Shown here piece by piece: positions 24,613-34,669 of a stretch of DNA of 52,534 nucleotides. How positions within the stretch are numbered: position 1 is the first letter of the stretch; each line of letters opens with the position of its first letter. Origin of the DNA: Mycobacterium sp. WUMAC-067. Its GTDB lineage: Bacteria; Actinomycetota; Actinomycetes; Mycobacteriales; Mycobacteriaceae. The translations under genes were made by a program, and so were the position numbers. The notes below the pieces were generated by a model that saw only the letters and a list, made by a program, of their open reading frames with translations, was not told the origin of the DNA and did not search any database. The stretch lies in contig NZ_JAEKMI010000032.1 in NCBI RefSeq assembly GCF_020217485.1, positions 1 to 52,534 of the forward strand, read 5' to 3'.

Positions 24613-25173
24613 GTGGCAACCGGATCGGACGCCGACGGCGGGCCGCCGCGAGCGGTGATCATCGTCGCCGTAGCGCTGGCCGTCGCGACCATCGGGGTGA
24701 TCCTGGCGATCGCGGCCACCCGGGAGGCTCCGCCGCAACCGGTCGCCGTTCCCGCCGTCCCGGCGCCGCAGGCCGAAAGCGCCGCGTGCCGGGCGCTGAT
24801 GGACGCGCTGCCGCAGCGCCTGGGCGACTACCAGCGGGCGGCGCTCGAGCAACCGGAGCCGGTGGGGGCGGCGGCCTGGCGGACCGGACACGGCAGCGAG
24901 CCGGTGGTGCTGCGCTGCGGGCTGGACCGCCCGGGCGAGTTCGTCGCCGGCGCCCCGATCCAGGTGGTCGACCGGGTGCAGTGGTTCCAGGTGCGGTCCG
25001 ATCAGCAGTCCGCCGGTGACGCCGGCCGATCCACCTGGTACGCGGTGGATCGCGGAGTCTATGTGGCGCTCACGCTGCCCACCGGGTCGGGCCCGGCACC
25101 GATCCAGCGGCTGTCCGAGGTGATCGAACAGCGCATCGCGGCCGCACCCATCAACCCCGGGCCCGCGCGTTAG
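24613..25173 (+). CDS. DUF3515 membrane-anchored protein
   Basis: A 186-residue protein with one N-terminal transmembrane helix (about residues 11-33), a Pro/Ala-rich linker, and an extracytoplasmic domain with two cysteines (SAACRAL and VLRCGL) and WFQVRSDQ. It belongs to the actinobacterial DUF3515 family and corresponds to Rv2980. The role is unknown, though it is regularly found beside ddl. GTG at 24613 has AGGAGG at 24599-24604 with eight-base spacing; the in-frame starts at 24586 and 24589 lie upstream of that site. It converges on ddl with three bases between stops. Confidence 0.85.
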   Translation: MATGSDADGGPPRAVIIVAVALAVATIGVILAIAATREAPPQPVAVPAVPAPQAESAACRALMDALPQRLGDYQRAALEQPEPVGAAAWRTGHGSEPVVLRCGLDRPGEFVAGAPIQVVDRVQWFQVRSDQQSAGDAGRSTWYAVDRGVYVALTLPTGSGPAPIQRLSEVIEQRIAAAPINPGPAR

Positions 25174-25176
25174 CGC

Positions 25177-26322
25177 CTAACGCAGGCCGACCCCGCGGGC
25201 CAACGCCGTCTCGACCATCGTCGCCAGCAGGGTCGGGTAGTCCACGCCGCTGGCCGCCCACATCCGCGGATACATCGAGATCGTGGTGAATCCCGGCATC
25301 GTGTTGATCTCGTTGAGCACGGGCCCGTCGTCGGTGAGGAAGAAATCCACCCGGGCCAGCCCCTGGCAGTCAATGGCCTTGAACGCGCGGATCGCCAATT
25401 GGCGCACGGCATGGGCGGTTTCGTCGTCGACCTTTGCGGGCACATCCAATTCGGCTGCGTCGTCAAGGTATTTGGTGGCGAAGTCGTAGAACGAGTCCTC
25501 GCGGCCCCGCACGCCGGCCAGCCGGATCTCGCCCAGCGCGCTGGCTTCGACTGTGCCGTCGGGCATTTCGAGCACGCCGCACTCCAGCTCACGGCCGACG
25601 ATCGCGGCCTCGACGATGACCTTGGGATCGTGGCGGCGCGCGGCGGCGACGGCGGCGTCCAGCTGGTCCCGGCTCGATACCCGGCTCACACCGATCGAGG
25701 AACCGCCCCGGGCTGGTTTGACGAACACCGGCAACCCCAGCCGCTGGCACTCCTCGGGCCGTAGCCGCGCGCGTGACGGGCGCAGCACCGCGTAGTCGCC
25801 GACCGGCAATCCCTCGGCGGCGAACAGCTTTTTGGTGAATTCCTTGTCCATGCCGGCGGCGCTGGCCAACACACCGGCGCCCACATACGGCACGCCGGCG
25901 AGTTCGAGCAGCCCCTGAATGGTGCCGTCCTCGCCGTAGGGGCCGTGCAGCACGGGGAACACCACGTCGACGGACGCCAACACCTCACCCGCGCGGGGGG
26001 GCAGGGACACCAATTGGCCGCCGCGCCGCGGATCGGCCGACAGCGCCAGCTCGGTTCCCGATTCGGCGGTGACCTCGGGCAGTCGCCGGTCGGTGATCGC
26101 CAGCGCGGCCGGGTCGCCGTCGGTGAGCACCCAGGAACCTTCCGGGGTGATGCCGATCGCGACCACCTCGAAACGCTCGGGGTCGAGGTTGCGCAGGATG
26201 CTGCCCGCCGAGACGCACGAGATGGCGTGCTCGTTGCTGCGCCCGCCGAAGACGACGGCGACACGCGCCCGCTCACCGCCCCCTGAGCCGGGGTGCGGCG
26301 TCGACCGATCGCTGGCATTCAC
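25177..26322 (-). CDS. ddl: D-alanine--D-alanine ligase
   Basis: A 381-residue ATP-grasp ligase making the D-Ala-D-Ala dipeptide of peptidoglycan and the target of D-cycloserine. Motifs include VVFGGRSNEHAISC (residues 22-35), HGPYGEDGTIQG, KPARGGSSIGVS, and the metal-binding ending LNEINTMPGFT. GTG at 26322 is the first start. The N-terminal dozen residues are not conserved and no Shine-Dalgarno is visible, so translation may begin nearer RARVAVVFGG. It lies directly downstream of gpsA on the minus strand with a 31-base gap, so co-transcription is likely. Confidence 0.96.
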   Translation of the reverse strand: MNASDRSTPHPGSGGGERARVAVVFGGRSNEHAISCVSAGSILRNLDPERFEVVAIGITPEGSWVLTDGDPAALAITDRRLPEVTAESGTELALSADPRRGGQLVSLPPRAGEVLASVDVVFPVLHGPYGEDGTIQGLLELAGVPYVGAGVLASAAGMDKEFTKKLFAAEGLPVGDYAVLRPSRARLRPEECQRLGLPVFVKPARGGSSIGVSRVSSRDQLDAAVAAARRHDPKVIVEAAIVGRELECGVLEMPDGTVEASALGEIRLAGVRGREDSFYDFATKYLDDAAELDVPAKVDDETAHAVRQLAIRAFKAIDCQGLARVDFFLTDDGPVLNEINTMPGFTTISMYPRMWAASGVDYPTLLATMVETALARGVGLR

Positions 26323-26353
26323 AATGTCAAGAGGCTACCGGGTAGGCGGCGGC

Positions 26354-27397
26354 TCATTCGGGCTTGGTGCGGCGGCCCAACAGCAGCGCCATCGCCTCGT
26401 CGACCGACAACCCTTTGTGGCAGACCCGGTGCACGGCGTCGGTGAGCGGCATTTCGACGTCGTAGCTGGCGGCCAGCGCCAGCACCGACTCGCAGGACGT
26501 CACACCCTCGACGACGTGCCCGTCGCCGCCGTCGGGCGTGCCGGAAAGAACCGATTCGATGGTTGCTCCGCGGCCGAGCCGTTCGCCGAACGACCGGTTG
26601 CGCGACCGCGGGGAGCTGCAGGTGGCCACCAGGTCGCCCACCCCGGCCAGCCCGGCCAGCGTCGCGCCCTTGGCGCCCAGCGCGATCCCCAGCCGCATGA
26701 TCTCGGCCAGGCCACGGGTGATGATCGCCGCCGCGGTGTTTTCGCCGAGCCCCACACCGGCCGCCATCCCGCAGGCGAGCGCGATGACGTTCTTGCACGC
26801 GCCGCCGATCTCGGTGCCGACCACATCACTGTTGGTATAGGGGCGAAAGTATCCGCTGTTCAGCATGCGCTGCAGGGCGACGGCCCGGCCCGAGTCACTG
26901 CAGGCGACCACCGTCGCGGCCGGCTGGCAGCCCGCGATCTCGCTGGCCAGGTTCGGGCCCGATATCACCGCGACCTGAGCCGGGTCGGCGCCGGTCACCG
27001 CCACGATCACCTGGCTCATCCGCATCAGGGTGCCCAGCTCGATGCCCTTGGCCAGGCTGACCAGGGTGGCGCCCTCGCGCAGCAGCGGCGTCCAGCGCTC
27101 GAGGTTGCTGCGCATCGTCTGCGCGGGCACGCCGAGCAGCACGGTGGACGCGCCGTGCAGCGCCTCGGCGGCGTCGGCGGTGGCGCGGACGCCCGACGGC
27201 AGCGAGGTGCCGGGCAGATAGTCCGGGTTTGATCGGGTGGCGTTGATGCGCTCGGCGAGCTCGGGCCTGCGCGCCCACAGGGTGACCTGTGTTTCCGGTC
27301 TGCCGGCCTCGACGAGCACCTTGGCCAGCGCCGTTCCCCACGCCCCGGCGCCCATGACCGTGACGGAGCCCGCGGAACCGCCATGCGTGCTGGTCAT
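26354..27397 (-). CDS. gpsA: Glycerol-3-phosphate dehydrogenase (NAD(P)+)
   Basis: A 347-residue cytoplasmic enzyme reducing dihydroxyacetone phosphate to sn-glycerol-3-phosphate for phospholipids. The N-terminal Rossmann motif is VMGAGAWGTALAKVL. ISGPNLASEI and the active-site region IGGACKNVIALACGMA (catalytic Lys) follow, then GVGDLVATC and RNRSFGERLG. I chose ATG at 27397, which has GGGGG about seven bases upstream. GTG at 27403 is in frame but lies within that ribosome-binding site. It corresponds to gpdA2 (Rv2982c) in M. tuberculosis, where a second paralogue exists. Confidence 0.95.
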   Translation of the reverse strand: MTSTHGGSAGSVTVMGAGAWGTALAKVLVEAGRPETQVTLWARRPELAERINATRSNPDYLPGTSLPSGVRATADAAEALHGASTVLLGVPAQTMRSNLERWTPLLREGATLVSLAKGIELGTLMRMSQVIVAVTGADPAQVAVISGPNLASEIAGCQPAATVVACSDSGRAVALQRMLNSGYFRPYTNSDVVGTEIGGACKNVIALACGMAAGVGLGENTAAAIITRGLAEIMRLGIALGAKGATLAGLAGVGDLVATCSSPRSRNRSFGERLGRGATIESVLSGTPDGGDGHVVEGVTSCESVLALAASYDVEMPLTDAVHRVCHKGLSVDEAMALLLGRRTKPE

Positions 27398-27552
27398 GTT
27401 CACCCCCTGCGGTGGTCGGTGTTGCTCACGCGGCGCGTGCAGCCGCTACACCCTAGATCAGCGACGGACCGGGCGTCACGCGCGCCAGCGTGTCCCCGCG
27501 CGCCGGGGCCATGACGCCGGTGCGGGCGGCGCCGCTGGCAGGATGACATCTC

Positions 27553-28224
27553 ATGAGCGGCATACGAGCCGGCGGCGCACACAGCGGCGTGGGCAACGGG
27601 GGTGATGTCGCGTTGATCATCGCCGTCAAGAGGTTGGCCGCGGCCAAGACCAGACTGGCGCCGGTTTTCTCGGCCCGCACCCGCGAGAGCGTGGTGCTGG
27701 CGATGTTGATGGACACCCTGGCCGCCGCGGGGCGCGTCGAAGCGCTGGGCTCGATCACCGTGATCACTCCCGACGACGCGGCGGCCGCCGCGGCCGCGGA
27801 GCTGGGCGCCGATGTGCTGGTTGACCCGACGCCCGAGGGCCATCCCGATCCGCTGAACAACGCGATCGCCACCGCGGCGCGCTCGGTGGCCGGTTCGTTC
27901 TCCAATGTCGTTGCGCTGCAAGGCGATTTGCCGGCGCTGCAAACCCAGGAGCTGGCCGAGGCCGTCGCCGCCGCGCGTCAGCACCGGCGCAGCTTCGTCG
28001 CCGACCGGCTGGCGACCGGAACCGCGGCGCTCTTCGCATTCGGGGGCCCGCTCGATCCCCGGTTCGGTACCGATTCCTCGGCGCGGCACCGCAGTTCGGG
28101 TGCGATCGAGCTGACCGGCGCGTGGCCCGGCCTGCGCTGTGACGTCGACACCTCGACCGACCTCGCGGCCGCCCGTCGCCTCGGGGTGGGGGCCGCGACG
28201 GCCCGCGCCCTCGCCGCGCACTGA
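27553..28224 (+). CDS. fbiD: Phosphoenolpyruvate guanylyltransferase FbiD
   Basis: A 223-residue nucleotidyltransferase of coenzyme F420 synthesis. Mycobacterial FbiD joins phosphoenolpyruvate and GTP to give enolpyruvyl-diphospho-guanosine, the precursor of dehydro-F420. The CofC/FbiD signature LIIAVKRLAAAKTRLAP begins near residue 21, LQGDLPALQ near 122, and the acidic motif DVDTSTDL near the C-terminus. ATG at 27553 follows AGGAT. The protein matches Rv2983. It is divergent from gpsA and upstream of ppk. The F420-type protein at 35.4 kb may use its end product. Confidence 0.94.
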   Translation: MSGIRAGGAHSGVGNGGDVALIIAVKRLAAAKTRLAPVFSARTRESVVLAMLMDTLAAAGRVEALGSITVITPDDAAAAAAAELGADVLVDPTPEGHPDPLNNAIATAARSVAGSFSNVVALQGDLPALQTQELAEAVAAARQHRRSFVADRLATGTAALFAFGGPLDPRFGTDSSARHRSSGAIELTGAWPGLRCDVDTSTDLAAARRLGVGAATARALAAH

Positions 28225-28349
28225 TTCGGTCACGCGAGGCCAAGCCGTCCGGAACGTGAACGTCGGCCCAACGGCGAATGGATGTCCCGCGTGCGCAAGC
28301 GCCACCCGCTTCGCCCGGCTGCGATCACCACTGGCAGCACCCGCGCGTG

Positions 28350-30548
28350 ATGAGCGATGATCGCAGGGTGACTGAAATCGAAGCTGAGGCGCGACCCGAC
28401 GAGAATCTGTGGCATTCAGGCGACTCGGCCGTGGCGGCTCCACCGGCCGCGACCCCCACCGCGATGACCGATCTGCCGGACGAGCGTTACCTCAACCGGG
28501 AACTGAGCTGGCTGGACTTCAACGCCCGCGTGCTGGCGCTGGCCGACGATAATTCGTTGCCGCTGTTGGAACGGGCCAAGTTCCTGGCGATCTTCGCCTC
28601 CAACCTCGACGAGTTCTACATGGTGCGGGTCGCCGGCCTCAAGCGCCGCGACGAGATGGGCCTGTCGGTGCGCTCCGCCGACGGTCTGACGCCGCGCAAG
28701 CAGCTGGCCTTCATCGGGGAACAGACCCAGCGGATCGCCACCCGGCACGCGCGGGTGTTCCTCGATTCGGTGCGGCCGGCGCTCGCCGAGGAAGGCATCC
28801 ACATCGTCACGTGGGCCGACCTCGACCAGGCCGAGCGCGACGAACTCTCGACCTATTTCACCGATCAAGTCTTTCCCGTCCTGACTCCGCTGGCCGTCGA
28901 TCCCGCGCACCCGTTCCCGTTCGTCAGCGGGCTGAGCCTGAATCTGGCGGTGATGGTGCGCCAGCCCGAGGATGGTGGCCAGCACTTCGCCCGAGTCAAG
29001 GTGCCCAACAACGTCGATCGCTTCGTCGAACTCGGCGCGCTCAAGGCGGGCCGCGACACCGCCGCGGGCCAAAGCCGCTCCATCGTCCGCTATCTGCCGC
29101 TGGAGGAACTGATCGCGGCCTTCCTTCCTCTTCTGTTCCCCGGCATGGAAATCGTGGAACACCACGCATTCCGCATTACCCGCAACGCCGACATGGAAGT
29201 CGAAGAGGACCGCGACGAAGATCTGCTGCAGGCCCTCGAAAGGGAATTGGCGCGCCGGCGGTTCGGTCCGCCGGTGCGACTCGAGATCGCCGACGACATG
29301 ACCGAGGGCATGCTGGAATTGCTGCTGCGCGAACTGGACGTGCATCCCGGCGACGTCATCGAAGTCCCCGGGCTTCTCGATCTTTCGTCGCTGTGGCAGA
29401 TCTACGACCTGGACCGCCCGGCGCTCAAGGACCCCGCGTTCGTTCCCGACACGCACCCCGCCTTCGCCGACCGCGAATCCCCCAAGAGCATCTTCGCGAC
29501 GCTGCGCGAGGGCGACGTGCTGGTGCACCACCCGTATGACTCCTTCTCCACCAGCGTGCAGCGATTCATCCAGCAGGCCGCGGCCGATCCCAACGTGCTG
29601 GCGATCAAACAGACGTTGTATCGCACCTCCGGTGATTCGCCGATCGTTCGCGCGCTGATCGAAGCGGCCGAGGCTGGAAAGCAGGCCGTGGCGCTCGTCG
29701 AGATCAAGGCGCGCTTCGACGAACAGGCCAACATCCGCTGGGCGCGCGCACTCGAACAAGCGGGCGTGCACGTGGTTTACGGGCTCGTCGGGCTCAAGAC
29801 GCACTGCAAGACCTGCTTGGTGGTGCGTCGCGAAGGCTCGGCGATCCGGCGGTACTGCCACATCGGAACCGGCAACTACAACAGCAAGACCGCCCGTCTC
29901 TATGAGGATGTCGGCCTGCTGACAGCCGCCCCCGACATCGGTGCGGACCTCACCGACTTGTTCAATTCGCTTACCGGATATTCGCGTAAGGTCTCCTACC
30001 GCAATCTGCTGGTGGCGCCGCACGGAATTCGCACCGGCATCATCGAACGCGTCGAACGCGAGATCGCGGCGCACCGCGAACGCGGAGACGGGCGAATTCG
30101 TCTCAAGATGAATGCGCTGGTGGATGAACAGGTCATCGATGCGCTGTACCGGGCGTCGCAGGCGGGCGTGCGGGTCGAGGTGGTCGTGCGTGGCATCTGC
30201 GCGCTGCGCCCGGGCGCGCAGGGCTACTCCGAAAACATCTTTGTGCGCTCCATTCTCGGGCGTTTCCTGGAGCACTCGCGGATCATCCATTTCCACAGCA
30301 TCAATGAATTCTGGATCGGCAGCGCCGATATGATGCACCGCAACCTCGATCGTCGGGTGGAGGTGCTGGCTCAGGTCAAGGACCCCAAGCTCACCGCGCA
30401 GCTGGATGAATTGTTCGAGTCCGCATTGGATCCGTCCACGCGCTGCTGGGAACTCGGGTCCGACGGGCAGTGGACCGCGTCGCCACACGAGGGCCATACG
30501 GTGCGCGACCACCAAGTATCGTTGATGGAGCGGCATCGCAGTCCCTAG
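28350..30548 (+). CDS. ppk1: Polyphosphate kinase 1
   Basis: A 732-residue enzyme that reversibly polymerises the gamma-phosphate of ATP into polyphosphate. All four PPK1 domains are present. The N domain begins at RYLNRELSWLDFNARVL and carries NLDEFYMVRVAGLKRR. The phospholipase-D-like C domains carry KQTLYRTSGDSPIVRAL, the autophosphorylated His in GLKTHCK, and the second catalytic His region WIGSADMMHRNLDRR. ATG at 28350 gives MSDDRRVTEIE, comparable to M. tuberculosis Ppk1 (Rv2984); the longer in-frame start at 28278 has no support. MutT1 follows after 84 bases in the same direction. Confidence 0.97.
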   Translation: MSDDRRVTEIEAEARPDENLWHSGDSAVAAPPAATPTAMTDLPDERYLNRELSWLDFNARVLALADDNSLPLLERAKFLAIFASNLDEFYMVRVAGLKRRDEMGLSVRSADGLTPRKQLAFIGEQTQRIATRHARVFLDSVRPALAEEGIHIVTWADLDQAERDELSTYFTDQVFPVLTPLAVDPAHPFPFVSGLSLNLAVMVRQPEDGGQHFARVKVPNNVDRFVELGALKAGRDTAAGQSRSIVRYLPLEELIAAFLPLLFPGMEIVEHHAFRITRNADMEVEEDRDEDLLQALERELARRRFGPPVRLEIADDMTEGMLELLLRELDVHPGDVIEVPGLLDLSSLWQIYDLDRPALKDPAFVPDTHPAFADRESPKSIFATLREGDVLVHHPYDSFSTSVQRFIQQAAADPNVLAIKQTLYRTSGDSPIVRALIEAAEAGKQAVALVEIKARFDEQANIRWARALEQAGVHVVYGLVGLKTHCKTCLVVRREGSAIRRYCHIGTGNYNSKTARLYEDVGLLTAAPDIGADLTDLFNSLTGYSRKVSYRNLLVAPHGIRTGIIERVEREIAAHRERGDGRIRLKMNALVDEQVIDALYRASQAGVRVEVVVRGICALRPGAQGYSENIFVRSILGRFLEHSRIIHFHSINEFWIGSADMMHRNLDRRVEVLAQVKDPKLTAQLDELFESALDPSTRCWELGSDGQWTASPHEGHTVRDHQVSLMERHRSP

Positions 30549-30632
30549 ACCTGTGCGGTGATTTCCGGTTGTTTCCGGGCCGCAGCGTGATTGAACGTGC
30601 GACTCTGACCGAATTGACCTGCAGGAGTTGAG

Positions 30633-31571
30633 GTGCCGCCCCCGAACTCGTCCAACGCTCGGCGCTCCGCAAGCCGAATCGTCCCTGCCGCCGGCGCGGT
30701 GCTGTGGCGACCGGGCGATGCCGGCCACGATGTCGAGATCGCTGTCATCCACCGCCCCCGCTACGACGATTGGTCACTGCCCAAAGGCAAGGTGGACCCC
30801 GGCGAGACGGCGCCCGCGGCGGCGGTGCGGGAGGTGCACGAGGAGACCGGACAGCACGCGGTCCTCGGCAGGCGGCTCAACACTGTGAGCTACCCCATCG
30901 AGGCGGGCGTCAAAAAAGTCTTCTACTGGTCGGCGCGCGCCGTCGGCGGCGAATTCGTTCCCGGCGACGAGGTCGACCGGTTGCTCTGGTTGCCGGCGGC
31001 CGAGGCCATGCAGAAACTCGACTATGCGCAAGACCGAAAAGTGTTGCGCCACTTCAACAAAAAGCCGGCGGATACCCACACCGTGCTGGTGGTCCGGCAC
31101 GCCACCGCGGGGCGCAAATCGCGCTTTTCGGGCGATGACACCAAGCGGCCGCTGGACAAACGGGGGCGTGCGCAGGCCAAGGCGCTGGTTCCGCAACTGC
31201 TGGCCTTCGGTGCCTCGCGGGTGTATGCGGCCGACCGGGTCCGCTGCCACCAGACCGTGGAGCCACTCGCCGAGTCTCTCGGCTCGGCCGTGCACAACGA
31301 GCCGAACCTCACCGAAGAGGCCTACGCCAAGAACGCCAAACGCAGCCGCCACCGGATGCTGGATATCGCCCACGAGCACGGCACACCGGTTGTCTGCACG
31401 CAGGGCAAGGTGATTCCGGACCTGATCGCGTGGTGGTGTGCTCGGGATGGAGTGCGGCCGGACAAATCGCGCAACCACAAAGGCAGCACCTGGGTGCTGT
31501 CATTGTCCGGGGGCCGGCTGGTGACCGCCGACCACATCGGCGGTGCGCTGGCCGCCAACGTGCGGGCCTAG
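30633..31571 (+). CDS. mutT1: MutT1: Nudix plus histidine-phosphatase two-domain hydrolase
   Basis: A 312-residue fusion. The N-terminal Nudix domain has its box at residues 52-73 (GKVDPGETA...REVHEETG). The C-terminal histidine-phosphatase domain has the RH motif in LVVRHATAG (His156) and continues to the end. M. tuberculosis MutT1 (Rv2985) hydrolyses 8-oxo-(d)GTP and diadenosine polyphosphates, with the second domain taking the diphosphate to monophosphate. GTG at 30633 has AGGAG at 30623-30627. Two hairpins immediately follow its stop codon. Confidence 0.95.
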   Translation: MPPPNSSNARRSASRIVPAAGAVLWRPGDAGHDVEIAVIHRPRYDDWSLPKGKVDPGETAPAAAVREVHEETGQHAVLGRRLNTVSYPIEAGVKKVFYWSARAVGGEFVPGDEVDRLLWLPAAEAMQKLDYAQDRKVLRHFNKKPADTHTVLVVRHATAGRKSRFSGDDTKRPLDKRGRAQAKALVPQLLAFGASRVYAADRVRCHQTVEPLAESLGSAVHNEPNLTEEAYAKNAKRSRHRMLDIAHEHGTPVVCTQGKVIPDLIAWWCARDGVRPDKSRNHKGSTWVLSLSGGRLVTADHIGGALAANVRA

Positions 31572-31572
31572 C

Positions 31573-31599
31573 GTGCTGGCGGCGGCCCGCCGCTAGCAC
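31573..31599 (+). terminator. Hairpin directly after mutT1
   Basis: Twelve paired bases (31573-31584 with 31588-31599, one G-U pair) close a 3-base GCC loop, two bases after the mutT1 TAG. There is no U tract, which is common for mycobacterial terminators. Its 3' arm shares bases 31598-31599 with the next hairpin. Confidence 0.6.
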
Positions 31600-31644
31600 A
31601 CGAATACCCTCCGGGGCACCGGTGCCGCCGAAGGGTATTCGTGT
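31598..31644. terminator. Long inverted repeat between convergent mutT1 and hupB
   Basis: Bases 31598-31610 pair perfectly with 31632-31644 (13 bp). The interior adds a near-continuous CCGG stem and a perfect 12-base palindrome GGCACCGGTGCC (31615-31626). The total span is 47 bases. Being symmetric between convergent genes, it could end transcription from both sides. Confidence 0.65.
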
Positions 31645-31660
31645 CTAGAACGTGCTCTGC

Positions 31661-32308
31661 CTACCGGCGGCCGCGACGCGCGGTCGTCTTCTTGGCGGGA
31701 GCCTTGCGGGCCGTCGACTTGCTCGCGGCCTTCTTGGCCGGAGCCTTGGTCGCGGCCTTGCGGGCCGGAGCCTTCTTTGCCGCAGTCTTCTTGGCCGGAG
31801 CCTTGGTCGCGGCCTTGCGGGCCGGAGCCTTCTTCACTGCGGCCTTCTTGGCCGGAGCCTTCTTCACTGCGGCCTTCTTGGCGGGAGCCTTCTTGGCCGC
31901 AGTCTTCTTGGCGGGAGCCTTCTTGGCCGCGGCCTTCTTCGCCGGAGCCTTCTTGGCCGCAGTCTTCTTGGCCGCGCCCGTGCCACCTACCACGCCGCGC
32001 TTGACGGCCGGGCCTTCCGACGGGAGACGCTGTGCGCCAGACACAACCGCTTTGAATTGGGCACCGGGACGGAACGCGGGGACGGACGTCGGCTTCACCT
32101 TCACCGTCTCACCGGTACGCGGGTTGCGGGCCACGCGCGCTGCGCGGCGCCGCTGTTCGAACACACCGAACCCGGTAATCGTGACGCTGTCGCCCTTGTG
32201 TACCGCACGCACAATGGTGTCGACAACGTTCTCGACCGCAGCGGTCGCCTGCCGACGGTCCGTGTTCAATTTCTGTGTGAGCACATCAATGAGCTCTGCC
32301 TTATTCAT
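31661..32308 (-). CDS. hupB: Nucleoid protein HupB (HU with lysine-rich tail)
   Basis: A 215-residue mycobacterial HU/MDP1. Residues 1-90 are a standard HU fold (MNKAELIDVLTQKL, TITGFGVFEQR, RNPRTGETV). From about residue 105 the protein is a histone-H1-like tail of PAKKA, KKAP and RKAATK repeats, which tightens DNA binding and is post-translationally modified in mycobacteria. ATG at 32308 has GGAGGG upstream. The tail-coding DNA is internally repetitive, so tail length may vary between strains. It corresponds to Rv2986c and lies downstream of leuD on the same strand with its own 210-bp leader region. Confidence 0.96.
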   Translation of the reverse strand: MNKAELIDVLTQKLNTDRRQATAAVENVVDTIVRAVHKGDSVTITGFGVFEQRRRAARVARNPRTGETVKVKPTSVPAFRPGAQFKAVVSGAQRLPSEGPAVKRGVVGGTGAAKKTAAKKAPAKKAAAKKAPAKKTAAKKAPAKKAAVKKAPAKKAAVKKAPARKAATKAPAKKTAAKKAPARKAATKAPAKKAASKSTARKAPAKKTTARRGRR

Positions 32309-32518
32309 CAATCCCTCCGACACTAGTGGTCCTCGATTTGAACCGACTAGTGGACACGGTAAACCCTCACCCAGCAAATTTCCAAGAGCCACGCGCAATT
32401 TCACGGCAAGGCGTACGGCGTTTTCGCAATCCGGTTGCCGCCCTTGACCGGTGGGGGATCTTGAAATCGGCCCGGTTTAGTTAGCCGATCGAGCAGAAAT
32501 TCGGCTGGGTCCGACCGT

Positions 32519-33115
32519 TCAGGAAGTGGACAGAGTGCGCGGTTTCCAGTCCGGATAGGCCGCCTCGAAAGACTCGATTTCGTCGAGTTTCCGCAGCGTA
32601 AGGGCTATATCGTCGAGGCCTTCGAGTAGTCGCCACGCGGTGTGGTCGTCAATCTTGAACGGCAGCACCGTCGTTCCCGCGGTGATATTTCGATCTTGAA
32701 GATTGGCAGTGATTTCCAAGCCGGGGCTCTGCTCGATCAGCTTCCAGAGGAGCTCCACCCCGTCTTGGGAAACTTCGGCCGCCAAGAGCCCCGCCTTGCC
32801 GGCGTTGCCCCGGAAAATGTCACCGAACCGAGACGAGATGACTACTCGGAACCCGTAGTCCATCAGCGCCCACACCGCATGCTCGCGCGACGAGCCCGTC
32901 CCGAAATCGGGTCCTGCGACGAGGACTGAGCCCCGGTCAAAGGGGCTGAGGTTGAGCACGAATGACGGATCCGACCGCCAGCTCGCGAACAGCCCGTCCT
33001 CGAAACCGGTTCGGGTGACACGCTTCAAATACACCGCCGGAATGATCTGATCGGTGTCGACGTTGGAGCGCCGCAGCGGCACACCGATACCGGTGTGGGT
33101 GTGAAAAGCTTCCAT
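32519..33115 (-). CDS. leuD: 3-isopropylmalate dehydratase small subunit
   Basis: A 198-residue swivel subunit of isopropylmalate isomerase, the second step of leucine synthesis. Family motifs: RSNVDTDQIIPA (residues 18-29) and GPDFGTGSSREHAVWAL near 70. I chose ATG at 33115, which is spaced six bases from AGGG; the ATG two codons upstream overlaps that site. It begins 26 bases after leuC and forms the LeuC-LeuD enzyme with it. It matches Rv2987c. Confidence 0.96.
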   Translation of the reverse strand: MEAFHTHTGIGVPLRRSNVDTDQIIPAVYLKRVTRTGFEDGLFASWRSDPSFVLNLSPFDRGSVLVAGPDFGTGSSREHAVWALMDYGFRVVISSRFGDIFRGNAGKAGLLAAEVSQDGVELLWKLIEQSPGLEITANLQDRNITAGTTVLPFKIDDHTAWRLLEGLDDIALTLRKLDEIESFEAAYPDWKPRTLSTS

Positions 33116-33141
33116 GCTCATCCCTTCAGACGTCGAATTCG

Positions 33142-34584
<1,443 letters not shown>

Positions 34585-34639
34585 ATCGAGCTCGCCTCAA
34601 TTCGCTTCATCCGCGGCTCGCTGATCATTCAGGCTGTGA

Positions 34640-34654
34640 TCTCAGAATGCGAGA
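34640..34654. promoter_or_regulatory. Candidate operator between leuC and the IclR gene
   Basis: TCTC-N7-GAGA (34640-34654) is a small inverted repeat in the 85-bp divergent promoter, 16 bases before the regulator's start codon. It is the best dyad there and could be the autoregulatory and leuCD site of the IclR protein. The arms are short. Confidence 0.3.
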
Positions 34655-34669
34655 CGCTAGTATCTTCCT

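Noticed and set aside
28416..30752. 778-codon frame opposite ppk1
   Set aside because: Third-position GC bias opens the antisense frame. The protein has no motif and the sense gene is unmistakable.
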